Source of the DNA: Elephas maximus indicus
Lineage: Eukaryota > Chordata > Mammalia > Proboscidea > Elephantidae
Assembly: GCF_024166365.1 (NCBI RefSeq)
Contig: NC_064835.1
Span: forward strand, 62,600,607-62,664,606
Direction: 5' to 3'
Length of the DNA: 64,000 bases
Below the pieces are notes generated by a model. That model did not search any database and was not told the DNA's origin. It saw nothing but the letters and a program-made list of their open reading frames with translations. A program made the translations under genes and the position numbers. This document shows positions 15,129 to 28,500 of this stretch, in pieces; position 1 is the first letter of the stretch; each line of letters starts with the position of its first letter.

Positions 15129-16514
15129 TTTATTGAGAACAGTGGGTAGGTGGGCATGGGAGAGGGTGTTGGCTGCTGTGAAGAACCCAATAAGTGAGGG
15201 GGCCAAACAAGCAGGTTTCACCTGGCTCCATAATCCAGCAAAAGGCCTGTAGTGGGCACCCACCCTCCTGCGATCCCTCAGCAGAGGGATGTGGCAGGCC
15301 CCTCAGAGAAGGTAGATAAGAAGGAATTGGGAGTGATGAGTTGTAATTGCCACAGCACCCAACTAGAAAGCAATGGGTAGTGGTAAATGAGGAGTGAGAA
15401 GGGGGTACAGTCAGGATTAATCTCAGAGTTTCTAGTCCAGCTTTTCTAGGTTTCTGGAAGACTTCAGTGTTCCCCTCTGGAAACCCTGAAGATGAAGACT
15501 GAGGCCAGGAGAGCCTCTCACTGACCTAGGGAAGACTTTTTTATTTTTGAAGACTTTAGAACATCCTAAATTATGGAGCACAGGCCTGTCATCCCTAGGT
15601 CTCGGCCATGCTGCTAAAGTCCTCAGCAGGAAGGGGTGATGATCCTCACATGCCTCATCTGAGGAAGGCCAGGCATCTTCTGTACCCCATGGGGCCAGCC
15701 GTTGTGCCAGGGCCTGAGAGCAAGGCACAAGTACAGAGATTCTGGCATCTGGGGAAGGGGCCATCTCCACTATCCCAGATCTCCAAATGCCGGGAGTGAG
15801 GCAAAGAAGGAAGTAATCTCCTCTTCCTGATGCAATATCCCCTGTCAGAGAGCCTTAGGGAAGGTGCTCCAGAGGCCCAGCTCCTCCTCTCTCCCTCTGA
15901 CAGCAGTTGCCTTATCACCTCCAACTGTGGCAGGTGGGAAGAAGGGGAGGGAGCCTCACCTCCTTCCCATTTCTGCTTCAATGAAATCAGGCTGTTCTCA
16001 GATTTGCCAGTTCCTGGTGGTGTTAGTTGCCATCCAGTTGATTCCAACTTAGGGCGACCCCACGTATGCAGGGTAGAACTGCTCCGTAGGGTTTCAAGGC
16101 TGTGCTACTTTGTTACCCCCCTCAAAACAGAACAGCAGGTTGAGAGGGGAGAAGCCTCAGGTGGATGGGTGAGGGTAGGCTGTGAGCCAAGGGGAAGAAA
16201 TACTGTTAGGCCTTGACCTTGGATCCAGCCTCTCACACCCTAGAGTGGAGTGCCTCAAGGGAAGGCCAATTCTGAAGGGCTCAGTGACAGTGCAGAGCCT
16301 GAGCCAACTCAGCAGCAGTGTCCAGGGCATGAGGTCTGGTGGGAGGTGGAGGGCCTAGGGTCCATTCTCTATCCTACCATCTGGCAGAGACAGAGCTAGA
16401 ATGGGGGAAAAGCAGGCAACAAGGGTGGGGACTTCCTTCCAAACCTCCTCTCTGGAGGAAGGGCCCCCTTTTCTGGCAGGGACTGGGGTAGGGCCCCTTC
16501 TGGGCAGGGCAGTA
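15129..16514 (-). terminator. SMYD5: SMYD5 3'UTR with two candidate polyadenylation signals
   Basis: Downstream of the SMYD5 stop on the minus strand, AATAAA occurs at 15545-15540 (in AAAAATAAAAA) and at 15134-15129 (in CTCAATAAAACG). The second would give a 3'UTR of about 1.4 kb ending near 15110, leaving about 0.45 kb to the PRADC1 poly(A) signals. A diverged RTE/AfroSINE tail fragment (16015-16107) lies inside. Which signal is used cannot be decided here. Confidence 0.6.
16015..16107 (-). mobile_element. RTE/AfroSINE tail fragment
   Basis: Reverse fragment starting GTGTTAGTTGCCATCCAGTT and ending GGTTTCAAGGCTGTG, matching the tail of the long AfroSINE form. It lies in the SMYD5 3'UTR. Confidence 0.7.
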
Positions 16515-19500
16515 TCACACATCAGTCATCTCATCCCCCAGCTCTGCGTCTTCTGGCTCTCCTTCCTCTTCCTCGTCTTCTTCCTCTTCCTCCGAGGTCA
16601 CATTGGGGTCATCAGCCTCTGCCAGGCATTTGGGGCAGGAACAAACAAACAGATAGTTCTCCCTGCAGGGGATGGGGGGATGGCAGTAGGGGCGAAAAGT
16701 CAGGCAGCCACGGAGACAGAGGACCCCAGAGCCCCGCTGCCCGCCATGGCCCCAACTGGCACCTGAGGATCTTGTGGCGGCTGTGGCGGCTACGCTCCCG
16801 CTGGCAGCAGTCTAAGTAGCTGATACAGATTTCCTGCAGAGGAGAGGAGAGGGTGGGGTCTAACAGTCTGTTCTCTATATGAGATGGGATAAGCGCTTCC
16901 CCAGTCACCCCCGATCCCCAGGAGCCAGGCCTGAGCTGCCCCATCCGTTCCCCAGCCTTCAGCAGGCAGGCCACTATGAGGCTCCAACACGTGTGTCTGA
17001 GACAGAAGGGACTGGGGTTGGCCTCAGGCCATGGTTAAAGCCAGGTGCTGGCCCAGGTCTGTGACTGGGGTCAGAGGTTAGCTTTGTGTGATGCTACTTG
17101 CCCTGGAAGAAGATTCAACCAGGCTCTGTGCCCTGTGCTAATAGCCAGGACCCCCAAACCCACGCCAGCCCCCCATGGACCAAGCTGCCAAGAGCTATCT
17201 CCTCCTGCTTTCTTAGAAATTAGACTTGTTGATCAAGAGAACCTGGCCGTACACAGCTGTCCTTCAAACACTGCTGCTCTGAGGCATTCTGGAATTATTT
17301 TTTGAAGAGGTGGGGTAGGGTGAGAGTACTCATAAGCAAAAGGATTTGTGCCCTGGGGCACATGGGGATTCAACCCAGCAGCCTGGACTTTAAGGGGCTC
17401 TAGCCACTGCTGCTCCCAATACCAGAGAGAACTTACGAGGTCGACTGCCCACCCTCCAGGGCTCTGGCCCCCTCACCTCTCCTGGCTTAATATCCTCCAA
17501 GGCAGTGACATGCAAAAGGAAGTTGTTTTCTGGGAAGGAGGTCTCTGCATTGGGAACACAGCTGTGGTTGCCTGGGTCAGGAGAGGCAGGTAAGGATTAC
17601 CAGCTAAGAAAAATAATAGCGTCAGCAGACAAAGCACTGGGTCCCATCTTCTCATTTTCTGATCCCTGCCCCACGTTTCCTGACTCTCCATCCAGTGCTC
17701 TTCTGAAGGCCATAGAGCGCAGGCATATCACCGCCCCCTCCCACCCTCTATGACTGCCCTGCTCTCCTCACAGGCTGACCTAATTCTCAGTTTGCCAGTG
17801 TCTGGAGAAGGAGCGCCAGGGCCCTGAACAGTTCTGTCTGCTACTGCATGATTGTAACAGCCAAGCCAGGCTCTTTGAAAGCCCAGCTTGGGAGGGGTGG
17901 AGTGGCCCTGCAGCTTGGGCAGGAGTGTTTGCAGTGAGGAAACCAGAGGGTGGGAGGCTTAGATCTGGAAAAGGCAGTTAGCTCTCCCCTCCCATCAGGT
18001 GCTGATGAGCTTCCTCTTCCCAGGATCCTGAGGGCCTCCCAGCCTCTCCCAACGCTCCCCTGCCAAATCTCCCTTTGCAAGAGTCTGAGCTTTGCACAGG
18101 GGCTGGCCTGCTGGAAGGTATTACATATGATCAGTCAAGTGAATGAATGAATGGAAAAATGACAGCACAAAAAGGCCCCCGGGAAATCCTTAAGGAAGCT
18201 CAGACCTAACCCTGCTCCCAGATTCAATCCCACCAACATAGAAGGGACCAACTGAGAAATTAACTGTGGCTTTGAGGCCACTTGGCAAAGGCAGAAATGC
18301 CCCCGGGACCCCATGACTCACAGCAGCTCTGAAGCACAAAGAGGCCAGATCCTTCACAGTTAAGAAACTCGCCAGTTGCTGGAAGGGAGTAATATGCAGG
18401 CATTATTCGACCCATTTTAAAGGTGGGAAAAGGGAACTTGCTTACAAGGACAGGGACTGGCTCCACTGTCCACCAGCCCCACCGCACTGATGCACCTGGT
18501 GTCCACCATTTTACCCAAAATTACTCCTCTAAGGCCAAACCTTGCTTTTCTAACACCACCACCCTATTTGTCCAGCACCCCTCCCCCAAGCATTGAGCCT
18601 CTGCCCAGATCTCAGGCCATTTCTTCTCCACGTGTCCTGTGGACAGATCTGAGGCTACCCACAAGCACACAGGATTACCTTCCCCCACCATTCACTTAGA
18701 GCTCTCTGGGGGAGGACTGTGTCCACCACCTGACTGGGAGGGGTCTCCAAGTTGGGTGAGGCCAAGGCCCCATGTCACCCACCTGCCTCGATGTCCTTGT
18801 ACAGTTGGTCAATGAAGGCGTCCAGCTGCTCGCGGTCCTGAGGCTTCAGCTCCAGAGCATCACAGGCATGGACCCACTGGCTCAGGGAGCTGGGGGCCCC
18901 AGGCAGCCAAGGGTTGGGGAGGAGGAGGCCAGGTCACAGGGCTTTCCACTTCCAGGCAAGTTAAGCCCAGATGGGAGTTTCTCACCCATACCCCGTGTCT
19001 TCCTCAAGGGTGGGGCCCCATCTTCCCCGACAGATCAAGCCCCCAAGAACATTTTTTCTGAGTCCCCGCACTGTGTCTGGTACAGTGCTCTGGCCAGAGT
19101 CACATCCTGCCTCACCCTATCTTTAAAGGAGCTGTGGCCACCTTCCTCAGTCCATCTCCCACCTGAGCCCTGAGGGATAAGTCCAACAGCCCAGGAACAT
19201 TCTCTCCTAACCTGGTCCCGATTCCTTGGCCATTGGTCCCAACAAGAGCAAAGAGAGACCGGAATCCATCTGGAGTGAACCACTGCAGGAGAGAGAGGAG
19301 ATGAATGCTAGGGTTACAGCCACTTCCTGATGCACCCCTCTGTTCTGGAGGTCTTCTCTGAGTGACTCCCATACCAACTCCAGAAGACCAATTCAGCTCT
19401 GGCTTAGCGGTCCCAGCAGGAAAGGCTGAGCCCAGTTGCTCCTGGAGAGCTGGACTGACTGGGAGGCCCCGGCCTACGCTCTCCACGCTCACCTGGCTGA

Positions 19501-22500
19501 GTGCTTCTTCATACAGGGCCTCTGTGAAGAGTCTCCGCAGAAGATCCAGCTGGCCCTGGTTTAGGGGAAGCAGGGAGAGACTTGCATCCCTGGGGATTTC
19601 CCATTAGCACCCAGCAGGGCCCAGAATACCAGGTGAGGGAAGAAAAAGGGCCAGCTCTGTAGACTGAGCTTTCCCTCGGGGCAAAGGAAGGCCACAGAGT
19701 CCTTATCTCCAGAGAGCTTTGGCAATCCACTGGACTGCTCCAACCCAAGGTGGCAAACCACAAAATTGTCCCTATTTTCCAGCATTTGAACCAGCAGGGC
19801 TAGCCTAGTCCTTACCACCAACCTCCAGGCTCCCCTAATCTGACTCCAGACCAGCTTGGAGCCCCCCACCCCTTCCCTCAGAATTCCATGCTGGGAGGCC
19901 CATCCCAGATGCATCCCTTTCACACACCTGCCTCCACCCTCAGGCAGCTCCTGCATGGAAGTCTGGTGTCCTCAGCATGAACTGGTAACTGACTGGAAGC
20001 GGGCACTTAATAAACTGTGTTTCACGCTGCTCCTGGACTCTGTGGGACCCCAACCCTCAATTTGCTATTATACCTGATTTTTTTCACTGCTATCCTATCA
20101 TAGGAAACCCTGGTGGTATAGTGGTTAAGTGCTACGGCTGCTAACCAAGAGGTCGGCAGTTCAAATCCGCCAGGCGCTCCTTGGAAACTCTATGGGGCAG
20201 TTCTACTCTGTCCTATAGGGTCACTATGAGTCGGAATCGACTCGACGGCAGTGGGTTTGGTTTGGGGTTTTATCCTATCATGAGGAATCCCTGGGTAGCG
20301 CAAATGGTTAAGTGCTCAGCTGCTAACTGAAAGGTTAGAGGTTCAAGTCTACCCAGAGGGGCCTTGGAAGAAAGACCTGGTGATCTACTTCTAAAAAATC
20401 AGCCACTGAAAACCCTGTGGAGCACAGTTCTACTCTGACACACAAGAGGTCCCTGTGAGCTGGAATCAACTCAATGGCAACTGGTTATCCTATTACGAGG
20501 GTTCTGCCTTCCCGCATCAGGGTAAAGGGCACTTTCAGGACAGGGTACCCAGCTCTGCATTCCTCTGTCACCACCCCGCTTCCCTATTTCAGGGCCACTG
20601 ATCATGAAGTTAAACAGTAACAGGAATACAAGTACTTACAATTGATTTTGGACTCAAGCTCTAACCCCTTCATGTGGCTGGGGAGGGCCCAAACATGAGG
20701 CTCCCCTCAGGTAGCCATCACAGGCTACTGAGGGCAGGGCAGGGCAGGGCAGGGATCATAGAAGACCGACCTTGAATTTGTCCCCCAGGAGTTTGTGGAC
20801 AATTTCCTCCTCCTCATTGGCCGTTTTGTTACAGAACTGGGAAAAGAGCCTGATCCAACGATCCTTATCCTTAGCCTGCAGTGAACAAATACACTGAAGG
20901 GTCACACTCACCCAGGCACATGTGTGCACATACCCACGTGGACTCATGGACACCTCCCCACCCTCCCCACTCTAATCATCTCCCCTACTGGACCAAGCTA
21001 ATCAGTACACCCATACTTGGGAAAATAAGGCTGAGGAACCAAATTTTGACAGAAGGTGCTTATACAGTGGCTGGTCTCATTTGATGTAAGAGACAGTCCT
21101 GAAAAGGTGGTACCTATAAATCAAATGTATGAATTGCTACTGCCCAAGAAGTCCTCCCAGAGATGGAAGACAACAGAGAAAATGAGCCCCACTCTCCCAC
21201 TCCTCATGCCTGATTTACAGTTAGTGGACTCCTAAGGTTTTACGGAGCAAGCAGCTCTTCTTTGGGAAGCCAGGGAGAACTCTGCATCCGAGCCACGGCC
21301 TTAAGGCGAGGAGGAGACTAAGCCCGAGGGCTGAATGGGCCCAGAGCCAGCTCCCCAGGAGGGACAGGTGGGCTCACCTGCTTCACCGTGGCCACCATCC
21401 GGGCCATCAGCATGATGCTTGCAGTCTCAGGGGGATAGTGAACACTCCTAGGGAGGAAAAAAAGGTTGGCCTAGAAATTCCCTCCCCAGTAGCTGAGCTC
21501 AGGGAGGCCCAGTCTGATTGCTACAAAGAACCCTTTGTACCAATTCCATGTATAACCAAAGAGAGAAAGACATAAGCAGGGACTTGAGCAGGACTTTTCA
21601 TCCTCATGGGCTTACTGAGGACCTCTGTGGGAGTGTGTAAAATGTCGAGGATGGCAGGACTGGCAGCTCAGATTAAAGGCAGGGGGTTGGGTACTGCGGC
21701 CTCTGCTTAACCCTAAGAATGGAGGAAAAATCAGAGGGTGGGGGAATGGTAACTTAAAGATGGCTGCTGAGCTGAGGACAGGCAGGGAGAGAGGAATAAA
21801 GCAAAGAAGAGAGGAAATGCTACTTACCTCCATGCCTCCTGCAGCTTATTGAGAGGATGCAGGGGGTCGTCCTGGGATGGCCCTGCACACAGGACCTGGT
21901 GGTACTGCTCAGCAGCTGCCTGCCGACACTCTGCACTGCAGTACATCACCTGTCAGGAGGGGCGGAGATTGTGGGTGCTTAACCTGGGTGCTTGCCATGG
22001 GGTGAGGGGGCTAAGGCACAGCCATCCCATGTTACCGCCTCTAAATGCATTCCTTCCACAAACTGGCCCTGGGCAGGAGCTCAGTGGTTAGATGAACAAG
22101 CACAGGGTGCTCTGGGGACTGGGAGAGGGTACCTACCCCAGGCTCATTAAACCACAGGAAGGGAAGACACCTTTTCAGGTAGATGGGAAAACCCCTGCCA
22201 GGCAGAGGGGGGAGAGGGGCTTGAAGGAAGAGGGCAAGCTCCCACCAAGCCCACTTTCTAGACAATGGACCTGGAACAGGAAGGATGGGACCAAAACAAT
22301 AACTGAGCCTTTTCAGTGTCTCACCCTCTACTGTGATTCTCCAGGGCCATGACCAGGTCTGTTCTCACTCCTGTCTCCCCCAAGAGGATCAGCTAAGGTC
22401 TCTTCCACCCACCGAGGGACGCTCACCTGGCAGTGGGGACAGTTCTGATGCAGGTCCTTCCGCACAGTGCATAGCTCTGGATGAGGCAGAACCTGGCCTG

Positions 22501-25500
22501 GTTTTCCAGTCAGCCTCTGGGCGTTCTCCTCGGCCTTCTCCAGTGCCCGAAGGCAGTGGTCACAGGCTGAGGGTGAGAGCCAGACGTGACCACGTAAGTG
22601 CCCTGAGAGCAGAGGCCATGTCTGTGCTCTTCAGAGAGGTATTCTCAGGGCTCACCATTGCCTGGCACACACCAGGTTCTCAGTAAAAGTTGGGGAAGTG
22701 AGTGAATGAATGACTACGTTAATGAATGGAATGAATGAATGGATTTCACCTCCTCCTGCTCAGGAGCTGCCACCCCTCCTGTCTGACTCCCTGCTCCTCA
22801 CCGGGACTCAGTCTGTCAGGTTCACCCTGTCCTCCACACTGGGCTTTCCCCCACACTCTGGAGCCAACTGACCTTCCTTTCACAGATGGGCTCTAAGCTA
22901 AGAAAAGTGTGCAAAAAATATGCAGCTAGCAAAGCCCAGGGCATCCAACTTGCTTCTGAGCCCTAACTCTGCCTTCTTTGACCAAGAGCCACACGTCCTC
23001 CTCTTGGTGGGGGCTCCACTTAGGCACAGAGCCCTTCAGCATGATGTCCTATGGGGCCAGACTCTGAGTGACACTCCTCCACCTAGGGAGACACCAAGAG
23101 GACCACTCCACTGCAGGCTTACAGCTCCAAATGGCCTGAGACTGGACAGAGGCGTAGTTCTCAGGCACGTTTCTCTCGACGCAAGACAGCCATTTTCTCC
23201 CGAACACCCAGGGTCCCAGAGATGTCAGTCAGTAGGGGGCATAAGCACCTCTCTTCCTGTGCACAAAGGTGACTGGGCCCAGCAGCCATGAGGAGTGGAC
23301 AAGGAGATGTGCTCACCTCGATAACGATAAAGTGCATTCCAGAGAAACTGTGCAGCCACCAGGGGCCGTTCTACGAAGATGGTCTCCCCCTTCCGGATCA
23401 GCTGTTTGGCAAACAGCCCCTTTCCCTGAGGGCAGAGAGGGATAAGATGGCCATTAGAAGAGACAGAGGACCATCCAACATTACCCCGACGTGTCTCCCT
23501 CTCAGCAGAAGCCTCTGCCTCTGGAGGGTTCATGGAGAATGGTCAGCAGCCTCCATAAATGCCTCTTCTGGAAATACAGCTCTGACCTACTTTCAGTCAC
23601 ACCTCTTGAAGACCATTCAGAGCAGAGGGCTCAAGGCAGGGATGCAGCCTCCATGGCAGCCAGCTCAGAATACTCAGAAGAGAATTTTTAGAATGGCCAG
23701 AGCATGGCCAAGGCTCATAGCAAGCTGAGTGGTACCAGGTGCTGGTGATGGTAGGGCATCCTTCTCTCAGTCACCCATGTGCCCCTCCAGGATCCTGGCA
23801 GTGATGCTGCCGCTGCTCAGGGTTGTACACAAACCCTATACCACGGGAGAGGGAGGCCTAGTTTAGGGCACAGTGCTCTACTTCCCTGGTCAGCTGGTAC
23901 TACAGCACCTAGCACAGTGCTCAGGTGCTGCACTAAAGGAATGAGCTAATCCCAGCACCAGTCCTAATGCTAACGTGCTGTGAGCCTTTAAGCCAACTGC
24001 TTCACTTCTTTGCCTCTGCCTCCCGTATAAAAACTGAGTATTATAACACCTACCAGGTGCAATGACATAGTATAGGTGAATGCACCTCAAGAGCTCTGGC
24101 TCCTTGCTACTCAAGGTGAAGTCCATGGACCGGCAGCACCAGCATCACCTGAGATTGTTAGAAATGCAGAATCTTGGGCCCCACCTGCTGAATCAGAATC
24201 TGCATTTTGACAAATGCCCTGGTAATTTATTGCATGTTAAAGTTTGAGAAACACTGGTTAGGGCACTGCATATATCATGTGAGGATGAAAGATGAGAAAA
24301 CAATCTCCAAACTGCCATGTGCAAAAGGACTCAGAAGACAGCTTCAATATCCAGGTGGAGCTGCAGGCCCAGGAGGGTACTTACTCCCACTGTTCACTTA
24401 GAGAACAGGGATGGTGCCCCCGCCAACACTGAGCTGCCACGACAAAGGGAGAAACGAAACTGACACAGCGGCAAAATGACCTGTCACACTGTAGCTCCCA
24501 AACAGCCCCGCTTCCTACTAGCACTGGCACTTTGGCCAGATAGGGGTGCCGCCCACACACAGAACAGCAGAGATGTGTCAACAGGACAGGCCCTGAGCAA
24601 CCCATGAGCCACATATCTCAGTCCTGTGAACAACTCCAGGAGTTTATCCAGCAGTAGAGAGAGTGGTAGAGGGGCAGAGGAGAAACAAAACCACTGGGCC
24701 AAGCTGTGGACACACCCTTGATGGTCTAGCCTCTGACACACCAGTTTCTTTTCTTTTTTTAATTTTTATTGTGTTTTAAGTGAAAGTTTACAAATCAAGT
24801 CAGTCTCTCATACAAAAATTTATATACACCTTATTACATACTCCTAGTTGCTCTCCCCTGATGAGACAGCACACTCCTCCTCTCCACCCCTTATTTCTGT
24901 GTCCATTGAGCCAGCCTCTGTCCTCCTCTGCCTTCTCATCTCCCCTCCAGACAGGAGCTGCCCACATAGTCTCATGTGTCTACTTCATTCAAGAAGCTCA
25001 CTCCTCACCAGTATCATTTTCTATCTCATAGTCCACTCTAATCCCTATCTGAAGAGTTGGCTTTGGGAATGGTTCCTGTCTTGGGCCTACAGAAGGTATG
25101 AGGACCATGACCTCTGGGGTTCTGCTAGTCTCAGTCTGACCATTAAGTCTGGTCTTTTTATGAGAATTTGAGGTCTGCATCCCACTGCTCTCCTGCTCCT
25201 TCAGGGGTTCTCTGTTGTGTTCCCTGCCAGGGCAGTCATTGGTTGTAGCTGGGCACTGTTTAGTTCTCCTGATCTCAGACTGATGTAGTCTCTGCTTTAT
25301 ATGCCCCTTTCTGTCTTTTGGGCTCATAATTCCCTTGTGTCTTTGGTGTTCTTCATTTTCCTTTGGTCCAGGTGGGTTGAGACCAATTGATGCATCTTAG
25401 ATGGCCACTAGCTAGCTTTTAAGACCCCAGACACCACTCTCCAAAGTGGGATGCAAAATGTCTTCTTAATAGATTTTATTATGCCAATTGACCCAGATAT

Positions 25501-28500
25501 CCCCTGAAACCATGGTCCCCAAGCCCCCATCCCTCCTACACTGGCCTTCGAAGCATTTGGTTTATTCAGGAAACTTTTTGCTTTTGGTTTAGTTCAGTTG
25601 TGCTGACCTCTCCTGTGTGTTGTCTTACCCTTCACCTAGAATAGTTTTTGTCTACTAATTAGTGAATATCCCTCTCCTTCCCTCCCTCCCCACTCTTGTA
25701 ACCATCAAAGAATACTTTCTTCTCTGTTTAAATTATTTCTTGAGCTCTTATAATAGTGGTCTCATATAATATTTGTCCTTTTGCAACTGACTAATTTCAC
25801 TCAGCATAATGCCTTCCAGATTCCTCCATGTTACGAAATTTTTTCACGGATTCATCATTGTTTTTTATTGATGCGTAGTATTCCATTGTGTGAATATACC
25901 ATAATTTATCCATTCATCCACTGATGGCACCTTGGTTGCTTCCATCTTTTGCTATTGTAAACAGTGCTGCAATGAACATGGGTGTGCAAATATCTGTTCA
26001 TAGTTGGTAAATTTTTGAAAATCATTCCTGCCAACGTTCACTGAAGCAACAAAGTGGTCAAAAACTACTCCCACGGGAGGTCCCTAATCTATGAGGTTTC
26101 ATGAGCCAGCTCTCTCAAACCTTCAAAGTAATTCTTATGCTATTTGAACTATTCAATACAGAAAAAATGAAAAGCATCTCCATTTAAAAAAAAAAAAAAA
26201 GCATAACCCTGATGTGGAGGAAGACAGCACAAGGCCAAAAAAAAAAAAATCCCAAACTAATCCCACTTGAATATAGATGCAAAAAGCCCAAAATAACCCA
26301 TCTTGTTACCAAGTCAGGGTGGGTATATGATTTTCTCCAGCAGCACATCAGGTGCAGGCATGGGAAAAGCACATTCTTCCGGAGCTGAGGCTTTGACAGA
26401 AGGCTAGGACAGAATAATTGGGCAAGTAGAGGAGCTGAAGTGATAAAGTGATAAGGAAGAAGTGAAGAGAGGAGGTGGCTGAGAATTAGGAGGCTAAGTG
26501 GAAGTAAAGGTGACTGTCACTGCACACTACTAGTCAAGAACCTGAGAGACCATCACACTGTGGGGCTGATGTGGCATGTGGTCGTTGGAATCGACCAGGA
26601 GCACTAGAGACCCTGGGGTACAGGTGGGAGATGTGAGCAGCTAAGGAGACCGAAAATTAGGAGAGCTGATTTACAGAGAGGAATGCTCTGGAAGCCTCTG
26701 GAGTAGAAAGCTGAGCTGAGGAATTAGATCAGTATTAAGACGACGAGATCAGGAAACAAATGACTAGAGGGCTGGCGTCTTGGGCAAGGACCAAGGGTAC
26801 ACACATCCACTATATGTAATAAATTATTCAATCTCACCAAACAAAAAATTGTAAATGAAAACAAAGCCAAAGCATTTTGCATGTATCAACTGGCAAAGAT
26901 AACAAGGTAAGAAAATACTCGGCACTGGAGAGAACACACACGTGTGCACAGAAATTAAGCTCCAAGACCTTTGACCCTGCCCCCCAGGTAAAAAATTATA
27001 CAAAACAAAATGTCTACAAATAAGGGGTTGGTTGAATTAACTGTGATCCTCTCATAAAATAGAATATTACTCAGCTTTAAAAAATTAATACATAGGAATA
27101 GTTTCATTGATAGTGAAAGATTTATTCCTACCTCAAAAAGCCAACTCCACTGTGGGCAAGTCAATTCTAACTCACAGTGACCCTATAGGAGAGTAAAACT
27201 GTCCCATAGGGTTTCCAAGGCTGTAATCTTTAGGGAAGCAGACTGCCACATCTTTCTTCATCAGTGTAGCTGGTGGGCTCGAACTGCCAACCTTTTAGTT
27301 GGCAGCCGAGCACTTTAACCACTGTACCACCAGGCCTCCTTCATCAAAAAGCAGTTTTTAAAAATATTATATATATATATACATATACACACACACACAC
27401 ATTTGGAAACCCCGGTGGTGTAATGGTTAAGAGCTACAGCTAACTAAAAGGTCAGCAGTTCGAATCTACCAGGCGCTCCTCGGAAACTCTATGGGGCAGT
27501 TCTACTCTGTCCTTAAGGATCACTATGAGCCGGAATTGACTCAACGGCAAAAAGTTTGGTTTCTTTAATATACATATATTTGCACAGGTGTGGTGCAATG
27601 GATTACTTTTATATGGCCTTTCTCACCACCATTTTATAACTCTTACCAAATGATTGGGTGGGGCTATGAAAATAAGGTGCCTGTGGCTCACCAAGAGGAC
27701 TGGACAGCTTCCTGATAATGCAAATAAGGTGCATGTCATCCTTAAAGTATATGGAACCCTAACAAGGGGATTGGTCAGTTTTACCGTTCCACTAGGCTTA
27801 AAATGAGCCATCCCAGAGCTGGAAAGGGGAGGACCTCACTACCACCAAGAAAGAAGAGCTAGGAGTGGAGCATGTCCATTGGACCTAGAATCCCTGTGCT
27901 GACAACCTCCTAGACCCAGGAGACAGAGAGAGCTGTAACTCTAGAGGCTGCGAAAAGTAGCGGCAGAGAAACAGCAGCAGCAGAGGCAGCAGAACCAGGA
28001 GACAGCTCAGTGGGCTTCCTGGCTTACAGAGCGAGAGAGAGCGGAGAGTGGGGTGCCTCCAGGCACCTGTCAGTGGAGCTAAAGAGCTTTGTAACACTTG
28101 CCCAAGTAGGGCAAAGGCTGGGCGCAGGGCCAAGGAACTTGGAGAGTCCTGCCTATGGACACAGCAGAGAAGCTGTCCTGACAGAAGAACTATATTCTGA
28201 GTCGTTCCTGATCCTAAATTGTAACCTGTTACTTCCCTAATGGAGCAGTGGTTAAGAGATTGGCTCCTAACCAAAAAGGTCGACAGTTCCAATCCACCAG
28301 CCACTCCTTGGAAACCCTATGGGCAGTTCTACTCTGTCCTGTAGGGTCCCTATGAATGAGAACTGACTTGATGGCAATGGGTTTAGTTTTGTGACTTCCC
28401 TAATAAACCCTATGAGATTGTCGATGAGTTTTGTGTGGCCACTACAGCAGAGAAGTAGAGTGCTGTGGGAGAGACATCTGGTATCAGAATTGGTAAAAAG

